Shown here in pieces: positions 36,764-46,206 of a DNA stretch of 64,000 nt (within the stretch, counting starts at the first letter, position 1; the number at the start of each line of letters is the position of its first letter). Where the stretch lies: assembly GCA_021713295.1 (NCBI GenBank), contig JAKJJU010000011.1, positions 1 through 64,000 of the forward strand. The letters are read 5' to 3'. The notes under the pieces were generated by a model. That model was not told the DNA's origin. It did no database searches and saw only the letters and a program-made list of their open reading frames with translations. The stretch comes from Thiotrichales bacterium 19S3-11. Lineage in GTDB: Bacteria; Pseudomonadota; Gammaproteobacteria; Francisellales; Francisellaceae. Position numbers and translations under genes: made by a program.

Positions 36764-37486
36764 TTACTTAATTTTATTAAAAATCAAATCCCAAACACCA
36801 TGCGACAAACGTTCGCCTCGCTTTTCAAATTTAGTTAATGGCCTTGATTCTGGTCGTGGTGCATACTCCCCAAATTCATTTTTAAGCTTATGATTTTCAT
36901 TGAATACTTTTAGCATATGTTCTGCATAATCTTGCCAATCAGTTGCACAGTGAATCAAACCGCCATCGACTAACTTAGTAACTAATAAATCGACAAAATC
37001 ACTTTGAATTAAACGTCGTTTATGATGGCGTTTTTTATGCCATGGATCTGGAAAAAAGATTTGAAACCCTGAAATTGAGTGATCAGGAATCATCTGTTTT
37101 AGTACATCGATTGCATCGTACCTTATTACTTTCAAATTGGTTAACTGATTTTTATCAATGCAATTTAAAATATTACCAATCCCTGGTTGGTGCACTTCAA
37201 TACCTAGGTAATTAATCTGAGGATTTTGTTGTGCCATTTCAACTAAAGAATTTCCCATGCCAAAGCCAATCTCAATGACAACTGGTTGTACGCTATCAAA
37301 TAATTGATCAAAATTTAATTGACTATCACTCTGATAATCAATTAGGTATAAATCACTAAATAATGCTAATGCGCGCTTTTGCCCTTTAGTTAAGCGTCCT
37401 TTTCTCTGTACAAAGCTTTTAATTGTTCTTAATGGCTTTTGATGATCTTGGTTATCTATAACGTGGGGTTGATTTTTCTCTGTCAT
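36764..37486 (-). CDS. trmB: tRNA (guanine-N7)-methyltransferase TrmB
   Basis: A 240-residue SAM-dependent enzyme that methylates G46 of tRNA. The SAM site VVIEIGFGMGNSLVEMAQ and the hallmark FPDPWHKKRHHKRRLIQ are present, and the C-terminal RPLTKFEKRG follows. The start has AAGGTTAA upstream. It lies 34 bases downstream of nadB on the same strand and is probably in that operon. Confidence 0.95.
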   Translation of the reverse strand: MTEKNQPHVIDNQDHQKPLRTIKSFVQRKGRLTKGQKRALALFSDLYLIDYQSDSQLNFDQLFDSVQPVVIEIGFGMGNSLVEMAQQNPQINYLGIEVHQPGIGNILNCIDKNQLTNLKVIRYDAIDVLKQMIPDHSISGFQIFFPDPWHKKRHHKRRLIQSDFVDLLVTKLVDGGLIHCATDWQDYAEHMLKVFNENHKLKNEFGEYAPRPESRPLTKFEKRGERLSHGVWDLIFNKIK

Positions 37487-37520
37487 TTACTTAACCTTTT
37501 AAACTACCTTATCTATTAAA

Positions 37521-39104
37521 TTAACGACTACCTGGTTGAATAATCGTTGGATATAAAAATCTATCAGAAGCTTTAGGATAATCTAGTGTATAATGAAGCC
37601 CCCGTGATTCCTTACGGCGTTTGGCAGATTCGATCATTAAATCAGCAACTAGTACTAGATTTCTTAGCTCTAGTAAATCTGCTGTAACTTTAAAATCTGA
37701 ATAGTATTCAAATACTTCTTCTTTGAGTACTTTGATACGCCGCTGTGCCCTTTGCAGACGTTTGTTACTACGAACAATACCCATAAAATTAGACATAATA
37801 TAGCGTAGTTCATGCCAATTATGCTGAATAAATACGGCTTCATTTGAATCAGTTACCCAACCATCATCCCAAGCTTTAACATGGTGTGCATAAGGAAAGC
37901 TATCAAAATTCTCCATAATATGTTTCACTGCACTATCTGCATAAACAAGACATTCAAGTAATGAGTTACTCGCCATGCGATTAGCACCATGTAACCCCGT
38001 ATAAGTTACCTCGCCTATCGCATAAAGCCCTAAAATATCCGTTTGGGCCGTATGATCAACCATAACGCCACCGCATGTATAATGAGCGGCTGGAACAACT
38101 GGAATTAAATCTTTAGTTAAACTTAAATTAAAGTTATTCAAGGCCGACTCTATCCCTGGAAAGTGAGATTGGATAAATGCTTCTGATTGATGCGTAATAT
38201 CTAAGTAGACACAAGGACAGCCTAAACGTTTCATTTCATGATCAATTGCACGGGCAACGATATCTCGTGGCGCAAGTTCTAATCGCTGATCAAACTTCTG
38301 CATAAAACGAGAACCATCAGCCAAACGTAAATACGCTCCTTCTCCTCTTAATGCTTCTGTTAGTAAAAAGGCACCTGCTTTTGGATGGTACAGCGAAGTT
38401 GGATGAAATTGATTAAACTCTAGATTAGCAACACGTGCCCCTGCACGATAAGCAATTGCAATACCATCACCACTGGCAACCGTTGGATTGGTTGAATATA
38501 AATAACAGCGTGATGCGCCGCCTGTCGCTAGAATGGTTGCTCTGGCTAAGAATGTTTCAACCTGTGTTGTTTGTGTATTTAAGGCATAGATACCAATACA
38601 AAAGCTTTTTCTTTTAATTGCATCAATAGCATGATAGTTCTCAAAAATAGCAATATTAGGATGCTTTTTGATCAAGTCGCTTAAGCAATTTTGAACCGCT
38701 CGACCGGTTTGATCTTTTGCATGTAAAATGCGCCTATGACTATGACCACCTTCACGAGTTAAATGAAAAGGTTGTTTATTATTTCGTGGTTCTGTTAAGG
38801 TGAATTCAACACCTCGATCAATTAACCATTGAATGCTTTTTTTTGCATTTTCAACCGTAAAACGAACGGCATTAATATCACATAAGCCACCACCGGCATT
38901 AAGCGTATCTTCGACATGTGCTTGGAGTGAATCATCTTCATCCATCACCGCGGCAATACCACCTTGAGCATATAAACTTGAGCCCTCACCGAGCATAGAT
39001 TTACATAAAATAGCAACTTGTTTATTATCATCGGCTAATTTTAACGCTGCTGATAAGCCTGAAGTACCAGCACCGACAATCACCACATCAAAATTTTTTG
39101 CCAT
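37521..39104 (-). CDS. nadB: L-aspartate oxidase NadB
   Basis: A 527-residue flavoenzyme that oxidises aspartate to iminoaspartate, the first step of de novo NAD synthesis. The FAD site GAGTSGLSAALKLA, SLYAQGGIAAV, HRRILHAKDQTGRAVQ and ANRMASNSLLECLVYA all fit the fumarate-reductase/NadB flavoprotein family and the NadB subtype. NadA and NadC are not in the window. It starts 33 bases after proS ends and precedes trmB. The start codon lies in a TTTTGCCATGGCAAAA palindrome. Confidence 0.94.
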   Translation of the reverse strand: MAKNFDVVIVGAGTSGLSAALKLADDNKQVAILCKSMLGEGSSLYAQGGIAAVMDEDDSLQAHVEDTLNAGGGLCDINAVRFTVENAKKSIQWLIDRGVEFTLTEPRNNKQPFHLTREGGHSHRRILHAKDQTGRAVQNCLSDLIKKHPNIAIFENYHAIDAIKRKSFCIGIYALNTQTTQVETFLARATILATGGASRCYLYSTNPTVASGDGIAIAYRAGARVANLEFNQFHPTSLYHPKAGAFLLTEALRGEGAYLRLADGSRFMQKFDQRLELAPRDIVARAIDHEMKRLGCPCVYLDITHQSEAFIQSHFPGIESALNNFNLSLTKDLIPVVPAAHYTCGGVMVDHTAQTDILGLYAIGEVTYTGLHGANRMASNSLLECLVYADSAVKHIMENFDSFPYAHHVKAWDDGWVTDSNEAVFIQHNWHELRYIMSNFMGIVRSNKRLQRAQRRIKVLKEEVFEYYSDFKVTADLLELRNLVLVADLMIESAKRRKESRGLHYTLDYPKASDRFLYPTIIQPGSR

Positions 39105-39111
39105 GGCAAAA
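39096..39111. repeat. Palindrome TTTTGCCATGGCAAAA, copy 3 (variant)
   Basis: Perfect 16-bp palindrome with GCCATGGC at the centre instead of GTCATGAC. It spans the nadB start codon. Belongs to the same family as copies 1, 2, 4 and 6. Confidence 0.6.
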
Positions 39112-39136
39112 TTCCAAATTCAATTAAATCTTTTTA

Positions 39137-40846
39137 TTAATTAATCTTATTATTAAGAAATTCTATTATTTGATCTAATTTTATACTTTCTCTATCATCA
39201 GAGGTACGATACTTATATTCAACTTGCTGTTCTTTTAGGCCATTAGGACCAATAACAAGTCGATGAGGAATTCCAATTAGATCACTATCAGCAAACATCA
39301 CACCGGCTCTTTCATTTCTATCATCATAAATAACATCAAAGCCTGCTTTAAGAAGCTTTTGATATAAATCATCACAAGCTTGTTTAACTTGAGTATTTTT
39401 ATGAGCATTTAAACCAATTAAACTGACCTGATAGGGGGCTATTGCACAAGGCCAAATAATTCCATGTTCATCATGTAACTGCTCAATACTGGCTGCAACA
39501 ATCCTAGAAATACCAAAACCATAACATCCCATCATCATAGCCTTAGCTTTACCTTGCTCATCTAAAACACAAGCATTCATATCAACGCTGTAAGTATCTC
39601 CTAATTGAAAGACATGCCCCACTTCAATGCCTTTAATACTTTTTAGCTGACCTTTACCATCAGGTGATAAATCACCTTCTTCAACATTACGAATATCACA
39701 AGTTATATAGTTTTTTATATCTCTATCCCAATTACAGCCTCGGTAATGAAAGTCATTTTCATTTGCACCTGCTATAAAATCATTTAGCATAGAGGCCGCA
39801 TAGTCAACAATCACAGTAACCGGTGAATTAACAGGACCAATCGATCCAATATCCGCATCAAATAGTTCTTTGACTTCCGTTTCAGTTGCCATCTCAAATG
39901 GTTCGCTGATGGCCGTTAAATTGCCGAGCTTCAGCTCATTAAGTTGATGGTCACCTCTTAAAACACAGGCAAAATATTGCCCATTCCTATCTTTAATAAT
40001 CAGTGTCTTAACCGTCTGTTTCTTATCTATCGACAAAAATTTAGCTAATTGCTCAATGGTTTTAACCTTGGGTGTCGCAAACTTTGTTAGGGTTTCTGCA
40101 GCGTTTAAACGCTGGCTTACATCCGGTAATAAATAGGTAGCTTTTTCAACATTTGCCGCATAATCACTACCATCCGAATAATATATAAGATCTTCGCCTG
40201 ATTCAGCTAATACTTGAAACTCATGGGTAATCGACCCACCAATTGCACCAGCATCAGCTTCTACCGCACGAAATTTTAACCCCAGACGATTTAGGATATT
40301 AACATAAGTCTGATACATTACTTGATAGGTTTCATTTAAAGAGGCCTTATCAATATGAAAGGAATAGGCGTCTTTCATAATAAATTCACGCGCACGCATC
40401 ACACCAAAGCGTGGACGAATTTCGTCACGAAATTTGGTTTGAATTTGATATAAATTAAGTGGTAGTTGCTTATAGCTTCTAATTTCATCACGAGCAATGT
40501 CCGTAATAACTTCTTCGTGTGTTGGCCCATAGCAGTATTCACGATCGTGGCGGTCTTTAACTTTTAACAATTCCCCACCAAACTTATGCCAACGATTCGT
40601 TTGCTGAATTAACTCCTTCGGTAAAACACTTGGCATTAATAATTCACAAGCACCTGAAGCATTCATTTCTTCTCTAACAATCGCTTCAATTTTTTTTATT
40701 ACTTTTAAACCTGTTGGTAACCAACTATAAATACCCGATGTTAACTTTCTAATCAAACCTGCACGCAACATTAATTGATGAGAAATTAACTCTGCATCTT
40801 TAGGCATTTCTTTTTTCGTTGCTAGTAATGTCTGTGACATTCGCAT
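39137..40846 (-). CDS. proS: Prolyl-tRNA synthetase
   Basis: A 569-residue bacterial-type enzyme. Class II motifs include the N-terminal LISHQLMLRAGLIRKLTSGIYSWLPTG, RDEIRPRFGVMRAREFIMKDAYSF and MMGCYGFGISRIVAA near the C-terminus. An inserted editing domain lies in the middle (about 225-380). It attaches proline to tRNA-Pro. The start MRMSQTLLATKKE matches family starts. It is upstream of nadB and trmB on the same strand. Confidence 0.96.
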   Translation of the reverse strand: MRMSQTLLATKKEMPKDAELISHQLMLRAGLIRKLTSGIYSWLPTGLKVIKKIEAIVREEMNASGACELLMPSVLPKELIQQTNRWHKFGGELLKVKDRHDREYCYGPTHEEVITDIARDEIRSYKQLPLNLYQIQTKFRDEIRPRFGVMRAREFIMKDAYSFHIDKASLNETYQVMYQTYVNILNRLGLKFRAVEADAGAIGGSITHEFQVLAESGEDLIYYSDGSDYAANVEKATYLLPDVSQRLNAAETLTKFATPKVKTIEQLAKFLSIDKKQTVKTLIIKDRNGQYFACVLRGDHQLNELKLGNLTAISEPFEMATETEVKELFDADIGSIGPVNSPVTVIVDYAASMLNDFIAGANENDFHYRGCNWDRDIKNYITCDIRNVEEGDLSPDGKGQLKSIKGIEVGHVFQLGDTYSVDMNACVLDEQGKAKAMMMGCYGFGISRIVAASIEQLHDEHGIIWPCAIAPYQVSLIGLNAHKNTQVKQACDDLYQKLLKAGFDVIYDDRNERAGVMFADSDLIGIPHRLVIGPNGLKEQQVEYKYRTSDDRESIKLDQIIEFLNNKIN

Positions 40847-40955
40847 GATTAATCCTTAACTAATTGTTCTTTTAATTAAATACCTTTAACACCCTAAGTT
40901 AAAACCATAAATTTAGTGAGGTATATCGATTGTAGCGGCTATAATACCGTAAAGT

Positions 40956-41249
40956 TTAGCTTTTGTCTTTATCCACTGTTAAAACAGGGGTTGATTCAGA
41001 GGTTGCTGAGTCACTGTGCTGATCCGCTTCTAACGTTTGATCAGCATTAAAATAGTCAATCAAGCGATTGCGCGCAAAGACTAACCAAGCTGAAAAAATG
41101 GGAAAAATAAACATCAACCATAAATGCTGATAAAGAAAATCAAACTGTAACCTAAGTTGAAATGTGCAAAACAACAATACAATAAAAACAATCATTGTCG
41201 TATACATTAAGATATCAACTGTATTTCGAATAAACTTAACACGCACCAT
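40956..41249 (-). CDS. Unrecognised small two-helix membrane protein
   Basis: A 97-residue protein with two hydrophobic helices (about residues 12-31 and 40-60) and a polar acidic tail of about 35 residues ending DKDKS. Basic residues precede the first helix (MVRVKFIRN), so both ends are probably cytoplasmic. No family is recognised. It stands upstream of proS with about 110 bases between. Confidence 0.65.
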   Translation of the reverse strand: MVRVKFIRNTVDILMYTTMIVFIVLLFCTFQLRLQFDFLYQHLWLMFIFPIFSAWLVFARNRLIDYFNADQTLEADQHSDSATSESTPVLTVDKDKS

Positions 41250-41478
41250 TACACTATGTCACACTAATTATTAATAAACGTAAGATTAATTCTTTAGTAT
41301 TATCTTAGATAATCTAGTAGAAAGCAATATTCACTTATTTTTCAATATCGATGATCGGTTATCTATAAAAGTTATTAGATATTATGCAACGTTACACAAT
41401 TATAATATTGCTTCTCTAGCAATTAGTTTTATATACTGTAAAATTATTAATTAAACCTATAAATTAAAAAGTTTTGTC
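41250..41478. other. Divergent intergenic region before aroE
   Basis: Very AT-rich. The ATG of aroE lies in the palindrome at 41472-41487. No strong sigma70 promoter was identified by eye. Confidence 0.4.
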
Positions 41479-41487
41479 ATGACAAAA
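41472..41487. repeat. 16-bp palindrome TTTTGTCATGACAAAA, copy 4
   Basis: Perfect copy that spans the aroE start codon (ATG at 41479). The left half lies before the ATG, so it is not required by the coding sequence. Confidence 0.7.
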
Positions 41488-42288
41488 AAAGATCAGTATT
41501 ACGTGATTGGTTATCCGGTAAAACATAGCTTATCACCAAAAATTCACACTGCTTTTGCCCAAGAGACTCACCAAAATTTAACTTATGATTTTCTTGAAGT
41601 AGCTCCTAGCGATTTTATCGACACCATTAAAGCACTACAACAAGATCAACACATAAAAGGTTTAAGTATTACTGTGCCATTTAAAGAAGAGGCCTTCAAA
41701 TTATGTCAAGATGCCGATAAGTATGCAAAACAAGTAAAAGCTGTTAGTAATATTAGTTTTGATGATAACCGAAATCTTTATGGATATAACCTAGATGGCT
41801 ATGCACTGATTCTTGATTTAAAAAGTAAAGGTATCAATTTAGCCAATAAAAAAATTCTAATTCTTGGTGCAGGAGGGGCGGCAAGAGGTTGTTTATTACC
41901 CATCATTAATCAGCAACCAAAATCAATTTATCTTCTTAATCGAACTGAAAAAAAAGCTAAAGATCTCATTAAAGAGTTTATAGATATTTTCACAATTAAT
42001 TTATTAAATATGAATAAAATAGATGATAAATTTGATATAATAATTAATGCAACTTCATCTTCTTTATCTCATCAACTTCCAATGGTCAATAAAAACTTTG
42101 TCATGACAAAAAAAACCATAGGTTATGATTTAGCTTATGCCATAGAAGATACCCCATTTATTAAATGGATGAAAGAGTGCGACTGCCATGCCTATGACGG
42201 TACTGGCATGCTCTATGCACTTTCAAAGGAAATCTTTTCAATTTGGCGCAATGTTGAGCCAAAATCAAACCCATTAGTTGACCATTAA
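41479..42288 (+). CDS. aroE: Shikimate dehydrogenase AroE
   Basis: A 269-residue NADPH enzyme that reduces 3-dehydroshikimate in aromatic amino acid synthesis. Motifs: YPVKHSLSPKIH, SITVPFKEEAF (catalytic Lys), YNLDGYAL (catalytic Asp), the NADP site GAGGAARGCLLP and the end region AYDGTGMLYAL. It is followed 27 bases later by trpC, so the two form an aromatic-pathway pair. The start codon is inside the 16-bp palindrome and another copy is inside the gene at 42097. Confidence 0.95.
   Translation: MTKKDQYYVIGYPVKHSLSPKIHTAFAQETHQNLTYDFLEVAPSDFIDTIKALQQDQHIKGLSITVPFKEEAFKLCQDADKYAKQVKAVSNISFDDNRNLYGYNLDGYALILDLKSKGINLANKKILILGAGGAARGCLLPIINQQPKSIYLLNRTEKKAKDLIKEFIDIFTINLLNMNKIDDKFDIIINATSSSLSHQLPMVNKNFVMTKKTIGYDLAYAIEDTPFIKWMKECDCHAYDGTGMLYALSKEIFSIWRNVEPKSNPLVDH
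42097..42110. repeat. Palindrome TTTGTCATGACAAA, copy 5 (inside aroE)
   Basis: A 14-bp perfect core inside aroE, with one mismatch in the outer pair. It encodes NFVMTKK, so it is also protein-coding. It shows that the motif occurs within a gene as well as between genes. Confidence 0.55.
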
Positions 42289-42315
42289 AAATAAATTTAA
42301 CTCAAGGTTATTCAT

Positions 42316-43074
42316 ATGAAAATTTTAGATACTATTGTTAAAAAAAAGAAAGAAGAAATTAACGAGATTGAATTAATAGCTAAAACTACATTAGCGCAAA
42401 ATAATAACGATTTTCTTAGTGCTATCCTAAATAAAAAATATGCGATTATTGCTGAACTAAAATCTAAATCGCCATCTGAAGGTATTATTTGTGAAAACTA
42501 TAACCCCGTAGCAATTGCTAAATTATACGAAAAGGGTGGTGCCTGCTGTATTTCTGTTTTAACCGATCATTCGTTTTTTAATGGCTCATTTGATGATTTA
42601 AAACAAGTCTCAAAAAATACAAACTTACCCACTTTATGCAAAGATTTCATTATTGATAAACGTCAAGTTTATTTAGCTCGAGCAGCTGGTGCTAGTGCTT
42701 GTTTGTTAATTGTGCGTATTTTAACAGACCAACAACTGATAAGCTTAAAAAATGAAATTGAGTCACTGGGTATGACCGCATTAATTGAAATTTTTGATCA
42801 GCATGATCTAATACGAGCTTTAAAGATACAACCAAAACTTATTGGCATTAATAATCGTAATTTAGACTCATTAAAGATGGATCATGATAATGCCACTAAC
42901 TTAAAAAGTTCACTACCTAACGATGTATTGACCTTATCTTTATCTGGTGCAAAATCAGCAAAAGACATTTATCAAGCAGCCCATCAATTCGATGGTGTTT
43001 TAGTAGGAACGCTGTTAATGCGCTCAAAAAGCCCCGATATGACTTTAAGAGCCGTTTTTGAACAAGAGGCCTAA
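42316..43074 (+). CDS. trpC: Indole-3-glycerol phosphate synthase TrpC
   Basis: A 252-residue (beta/alpha)8 barrel that closes the indole ring in tryptophan synthesis. The substrate-binding AIIAELKSKSPSEGII (Lys and Ser), LCKDFIIDKRQVYLARAAGASACLLI, LIGINNRNLDSLKMD and SLSGAKSAKDI are all present. It is a stand-alone trpC, without the TrpF fusion. No other trp genes are here, but a TrpR-like regulator and a permease lie just downstream on the other strand. Confidence 0.94.
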   Translation: MKILDTIVKKKKEEINEIELIAKTTLAQNNNDFLSAILNKKYAIIAELKSKSPSEGIICENYNPVAIAKLYEKGGACCISVLTDHSFFNGSFDDLKQVSKNTNLPTLCKDFIIDKRQVYLARAAGASACLLIVRILTDQQLISLKNEIESLGMTALIEIFDQHDLIRALKIQPKLIGINNRNLDSLKMDHDNATNLKSSLPNDVLTLSLSGAKSAKDIYQAAHQFDGVLVGTLLMRSKSPDMTLRAVFEQEA

Positions 43075-43126
43075 TAAGTTGATTTAAACTCTCTGACAAG
43101 CTTTAAATAAGCTCATTTTATTAAAC

Positions 43127-44542
43127 CTATCCTTCTGTTTTAATCAACTTAGTCCAAATATAAGGTATGATCAAGGCAATTAAGATACCTGCTAATAATA
43201 GCTCAATAAAATTACTGTTAGGCATAAGCACATCCGGTGTTGGAATAAAACCAACAATAATAGAGATAATGCAAATGATTAATGCAACACTTGCCAAAGC
43301 TATTGTACTAGCACTACCGCCAGGAATAACAAATTGATTTGGTTTTATCTGATCGTTAAGTTTTAACTTAATTGCTGCTAAAAACATACCAATATACGCA
43401 ATAAGTGCTAGCTGAGCGGTTAGGGCACTTAAATACCAATACGCTGAATGTACCGATGGTAGTACAATATAGCTTAAGCACAAAATTGAAAAGATAATAC
43501 CTTGCGTAATTAAAATACGGCTAGGTGCCTGATGACGGTTACATTTAACCAGTACATTCGGTAACAGCTTATCTTCTCCAGCAACTAAGAATCCTCGAGA
43601 TAACCCCATAATCCATGTTGACATCGTTGAAAAAGCACCTAATATCAAGCTTGCTGCAACGACATAACGCATCCAACCTAAATGAAATTGAGTAAAAAAG
43701 TAACTAAACGACTCAATTAAACCCGCAACTGAATCAACTGAATGATCTAAATTAGATGAAACAACCAATAAAGCACAGTTAGCTAAGATTAATGATAAAA
43801 CAATAACTAAAGCTGAAATAACCATTGCTCGAGGAAAATTCTTTTTTGGATTTTTAACATTACCCGCATGAATTGCGCTCATTTCAAGACCTAACAAGCT
43901 AAACATCACCGTTAAGAATACAGCCCAGTGATTAATATTGGTCATCGACGGTAAAGATTGAGCTAAGGTTGGTGGGTGAGCGACTGGGTATCCATTTAAC
44001 CACCACACAAGCGCAAGTATAATAATGATAAGCATTGGGATCAGTGTACCTAGAATTGCACCTAAAAGACTAACCGTAGAAGATATTTTTAAACCAAATA
44101 AGCTAACTAAGGTTGCAATCCAATACATAACTAAGCTCATTGCAATCATATAATATGGATTATCCACTAAGCTTAATGCAGAAATATGCAATCCTGGAGC
44201 AACTAGATAGGCAATAATTCCAGCAATAAAGCCACAAATTGAGGGGAACCAAACCAAATTATAAACCCATTGCAAAAATAAAATAATAAAGCCAAACTTT
44301 GCACCAAAGGCTTGCTTAGTCCATAAATAAATGCCGCCAGTTTTTGGCCATGCTGTTGCTAGTTCAGAGACAATTAAAGCCAAAGGTAATAGAAATAATA
44401 CCCCTGCAATAATATAGAAGCTAATCGCCATCCAACCAGCCTGTGCCGTTAGCGATAAATTTCTTAGACTATCGACAGCAATAATATTAATCATTACCAA
44501 GCGTAGTAATGTTAATACTCTATTAGAATTTACTTCCATCAT
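43127..44542 (-). CDS. APC-superfamily amino-acid permease
   Basis: A 471-residue transporter with about twelve helices. It has the APC pattern NLSLTAQAGWMAISFYII and LVSELATAWPKTGGIYLWTKQAFG, close to glutamate:GABA-antiporter-type members. The frame extends to 44566, but ATG at 44542 follows AAGGT by eight bases, so I take it. The gene is 50 bases after the TrpR-like regulator and is probably in its operon, which suggests that an aromatic amino acid may be its substrate. That is inference. Confidence 0.85.
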   Translation of the reverse strand: MMEVNSNRVLTLLRLVMINIIAVDSLRNLSLTAQAGWMAISFYIIAGVLFLLPLALIVSELATAWPKTGGIYLWTKQAFGAKFGFIILFLQWVYNLVWFPSICGFIAGIIAYLVAPGLHISALSLVDNPYYMIAMSLVMYWIATLVSLFGLKISSTVSLLGAILGTLIPMLIIIILALVWWLNGYPVAHPPTLAQSLPSMTNINHWAVFLTVMFSLLGLEMSAIHAGNVKNPKKNFPRAMVISALVIVLSLILANCALLVVSSNLDHSVDSVAGLIESFSYFFTQFHLGWMRYVVAASLILGAFSTMSTWIMGLSRGFLVAGEDKLLPNVLVKCNRHQAPSRILITQGIIFSILCLSYIVLPSVHSAYWYLSALTAQLALIAYIGMFLAAIKLKLNDQIKPNQFVIPGGSASTIALASVALIICIISIIVGFIPTPDVLMPNSNFIELLLAGILIALIIPYIWTKLIKTEG

Positions 44543-44591
44543 GTTAAAAAACCTTAAATTATTCAAATTAGATGACTAAAAACTACTTACT

Positions 44592-44888
44592 TTAATCTTC
44601 ACTAATCGTACGATTATAGATAAGGTTATAGCCGCCATAACCATGCGTAATACAACGAGCAATCCTACCAACGGTAGTCACACTAACACCTGTTTGTGCA
44701 TAAATTTGACGATAAGGTTTATTTTTTTTAATCTCTTTTACAACCTTCCAACGATCAGCCATTACCGATAACTCCATCGGCGTGCATAAATCTTCTAAAA
44801 ACTGATAGGCTTCTTTGGTTGTCTTTATGTGCACAAAGGCTGAATATAAAGCTTCTAAGTCTTGTTTATTTGCCTGTTTTGATTGCAT
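44592..44888 (-). CDS. TrpR/YerC-family repressor
   Basis: A 98-residue helix-turn-helix repressor. The pattern LEDLCTPMELSVMADRWKVVKEI, then KNKPYRQIYAQTGVSVTTVGRIARC, matches the TrpR/YerC family: the first part is the dimer and turret helix, the second the DNA-binding helices. TrpR itself binds tryptophan; related YerC proteins have unknown effectors. It lies upstream of the permease on the same strand. A perfect palindrome overlaps its likely promoter, so it probably represses itself. Confidence 0.85.
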   Translation of the reverse strand: MQSKQANKQDLEALYSAFVHIKTTKEAYQFLEDLCTPMELSVMADRWKVVKEIKKNKPYRQIYAQTGVSVTTVGRIARCITHGYGGYNLIYNRTISED

Positions 44889-44904
44889 GATAGCCTCGAT
44901 TGAC

Positions 44905-44937
44905 TTAATGTATTAATGCGCTAATACATTAAATCAA
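44905..44937 (-). promoter_or_regulatory. Palindromic operator overlapping the regulator promoter
   Basis: TTAATGTATTA (44905-44915) and TAATACATTAA (44922-44932) are a perfect 11-bp inverted repeat around ATGCGC. On the minus strand TTGATT (44937-44932) and TAATAC (44915-44910), spaced by 16 bases, form a likely promoter that shares bases with the operator. The regulator ATG is about 17 bases further on. Bound protein would block RNA polymerase, consistent with autorepression by the TrpR-like protein. Confidence 0.7.
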
Positions 44938-45039
44938 CCTTAGCTATGAAAGTCAATATATTTAAGAATGATTAAGAGACTAAAAGTAGACATTCAAAAA
45001 AGAGATATCAGCTAAAAAATAGGCCAATAAGATTGAAAA

Positions 45040-46152
45040 TTATAATCGAATTGGCATAACCACATACTGACTATGACACAACCCTTGCTCTTCAATTAAG
45101 ATACTTTTTGTTGGATCGTCGGCTAATTTTAATATAACTTCTTCTGAGTCAAGCGTATTAATGACATCCAGTAAATAGCTAACATTAAAACCAATTTCCA
45201 TAGAATCATAATCATAGTTCACTTCAACTTCATCATTGGCTTGTTCCTGCTCAGGATTTGTTGCCGCCAAACGTAGCAAATTAGGTTCAATGTTTAAGCG
45301 AACGCCCCGATATTTTTCGTTAGATAAAATTGCTGTTCTTATCAAAGCTTGTTTTAGATTGTCTCTTTGTGCTGTTAATAGTTTACGGTTTCCTTGAGGC
45401 ACAACACGATTATAATCAGGATAACGCCCATCAATAAGTTTAGAGGTAAAAATATAGTGTGGTAGTTTGACTTGAAAATGTTGACTGCCAAAACGAATGG
45501 CAATTAATTCATCATTATTCTCTTCAAGCATTTTCATCAACTCTAATACAGCCTTACGTGGCACAATAATTCGCTGAGTTTGTTCAGTTGGCAATGAATC
45601 AATATCAATTTGGCTCATCGCCAAACGATGGCCATCCGTTGCAACAACTTTAAACGTCGTATCTGAAATTTCCCATAACATACCATTTAGAAAGTAACGT
45701 ACATCATTATGCGCCATAGCAAAGCTAACCCGTTTTAATAAACTAGCTAGTTTGCTTTGAGGCAATTGAACCGATGTTTTTGATAAGTCATGCTGCATAT
45801 CAGGAAAACTTTGAGGATCCATCGAAGATAAAACAAAGCGACCTTTATCAGCTTTAATCGTTGTCTTAGCTTCTTTTGTGTCAATACTAACTTGAGCACT
45901 TTCAGATAAATGTCTGACAATTTCAATTAACTTTCTTGCTGAAATCGCTGCACTACCTGCTTCTGAGACTAAATCAACATCAATTTCAGCAATCACTTCA
46001 GTATCTAAATCAGAAGCTTTTAAAAATAGTTTACTTTCTTCAACTTTGCATAAAATATTACTTAATATTGCCATTGTATGCTTTTTATCAGCAACTGAAA
46101 TAATTGCCTGTAGGGGCTTTAGTAATACATTTCTATCGACTGCAAACTTCAT
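45040..46152 (-). CDS. dnaN: DNA polymerase III beta subunit (sliding clamp) DnaN
   Basis: A 370-residue clamp protein. The three-domain repeat layout is visible, with the start MKFAVDRNVLLKPLQAIISV, the KATDGHRLA segment (VVATDGHRLAMSQ) and the typical C-terminus HSQYVVMPIRL. It forms a ring that holds DNA polymerase on DNA. It follows dnaA by 54 bases on the same strand, the usual dnaA-dnaN pair. No recF or gyrB follows. Confidence 0.97.
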   Translation of the reverse strand: MKFAVDRNVLLKPLQAIISVADKKHTMAILSNILCKVEESKLFLKASDLDTEVIAEIDVDLVSEAGSAAISARKLIEIVRHLSESAQVSIDTKEAKTTIKADKGRFVLSSMDPQSFPDMQHDLSKTSVQLPQSKLASLLKRVSFAMAHNDVRYFLNGMLWEISDTTFKVVATDGHRLAMSQIDIDSLPTEQTQRIIVPRKAVLELMKMLEENNDELIAIRFGSQHFQVKLPHYIFTSKLIDGRYPDYNRVVPQGNRKLLTAQRDNLKQALIRTAILSNEKYRGVRLNIEPNLLRLAATNPEQEQANDEVEVNYDYDSMEIGFNVSYLLDVINTLDSEEVILKLADDPTKSILIEEQGLCHSQYVVMPIRL

Positions 46153-46206
46153 AGTTTATTCTCCAAATTCAATTTAAAATCTAAATAAAATAACAGCAGA
46201 TGATAT

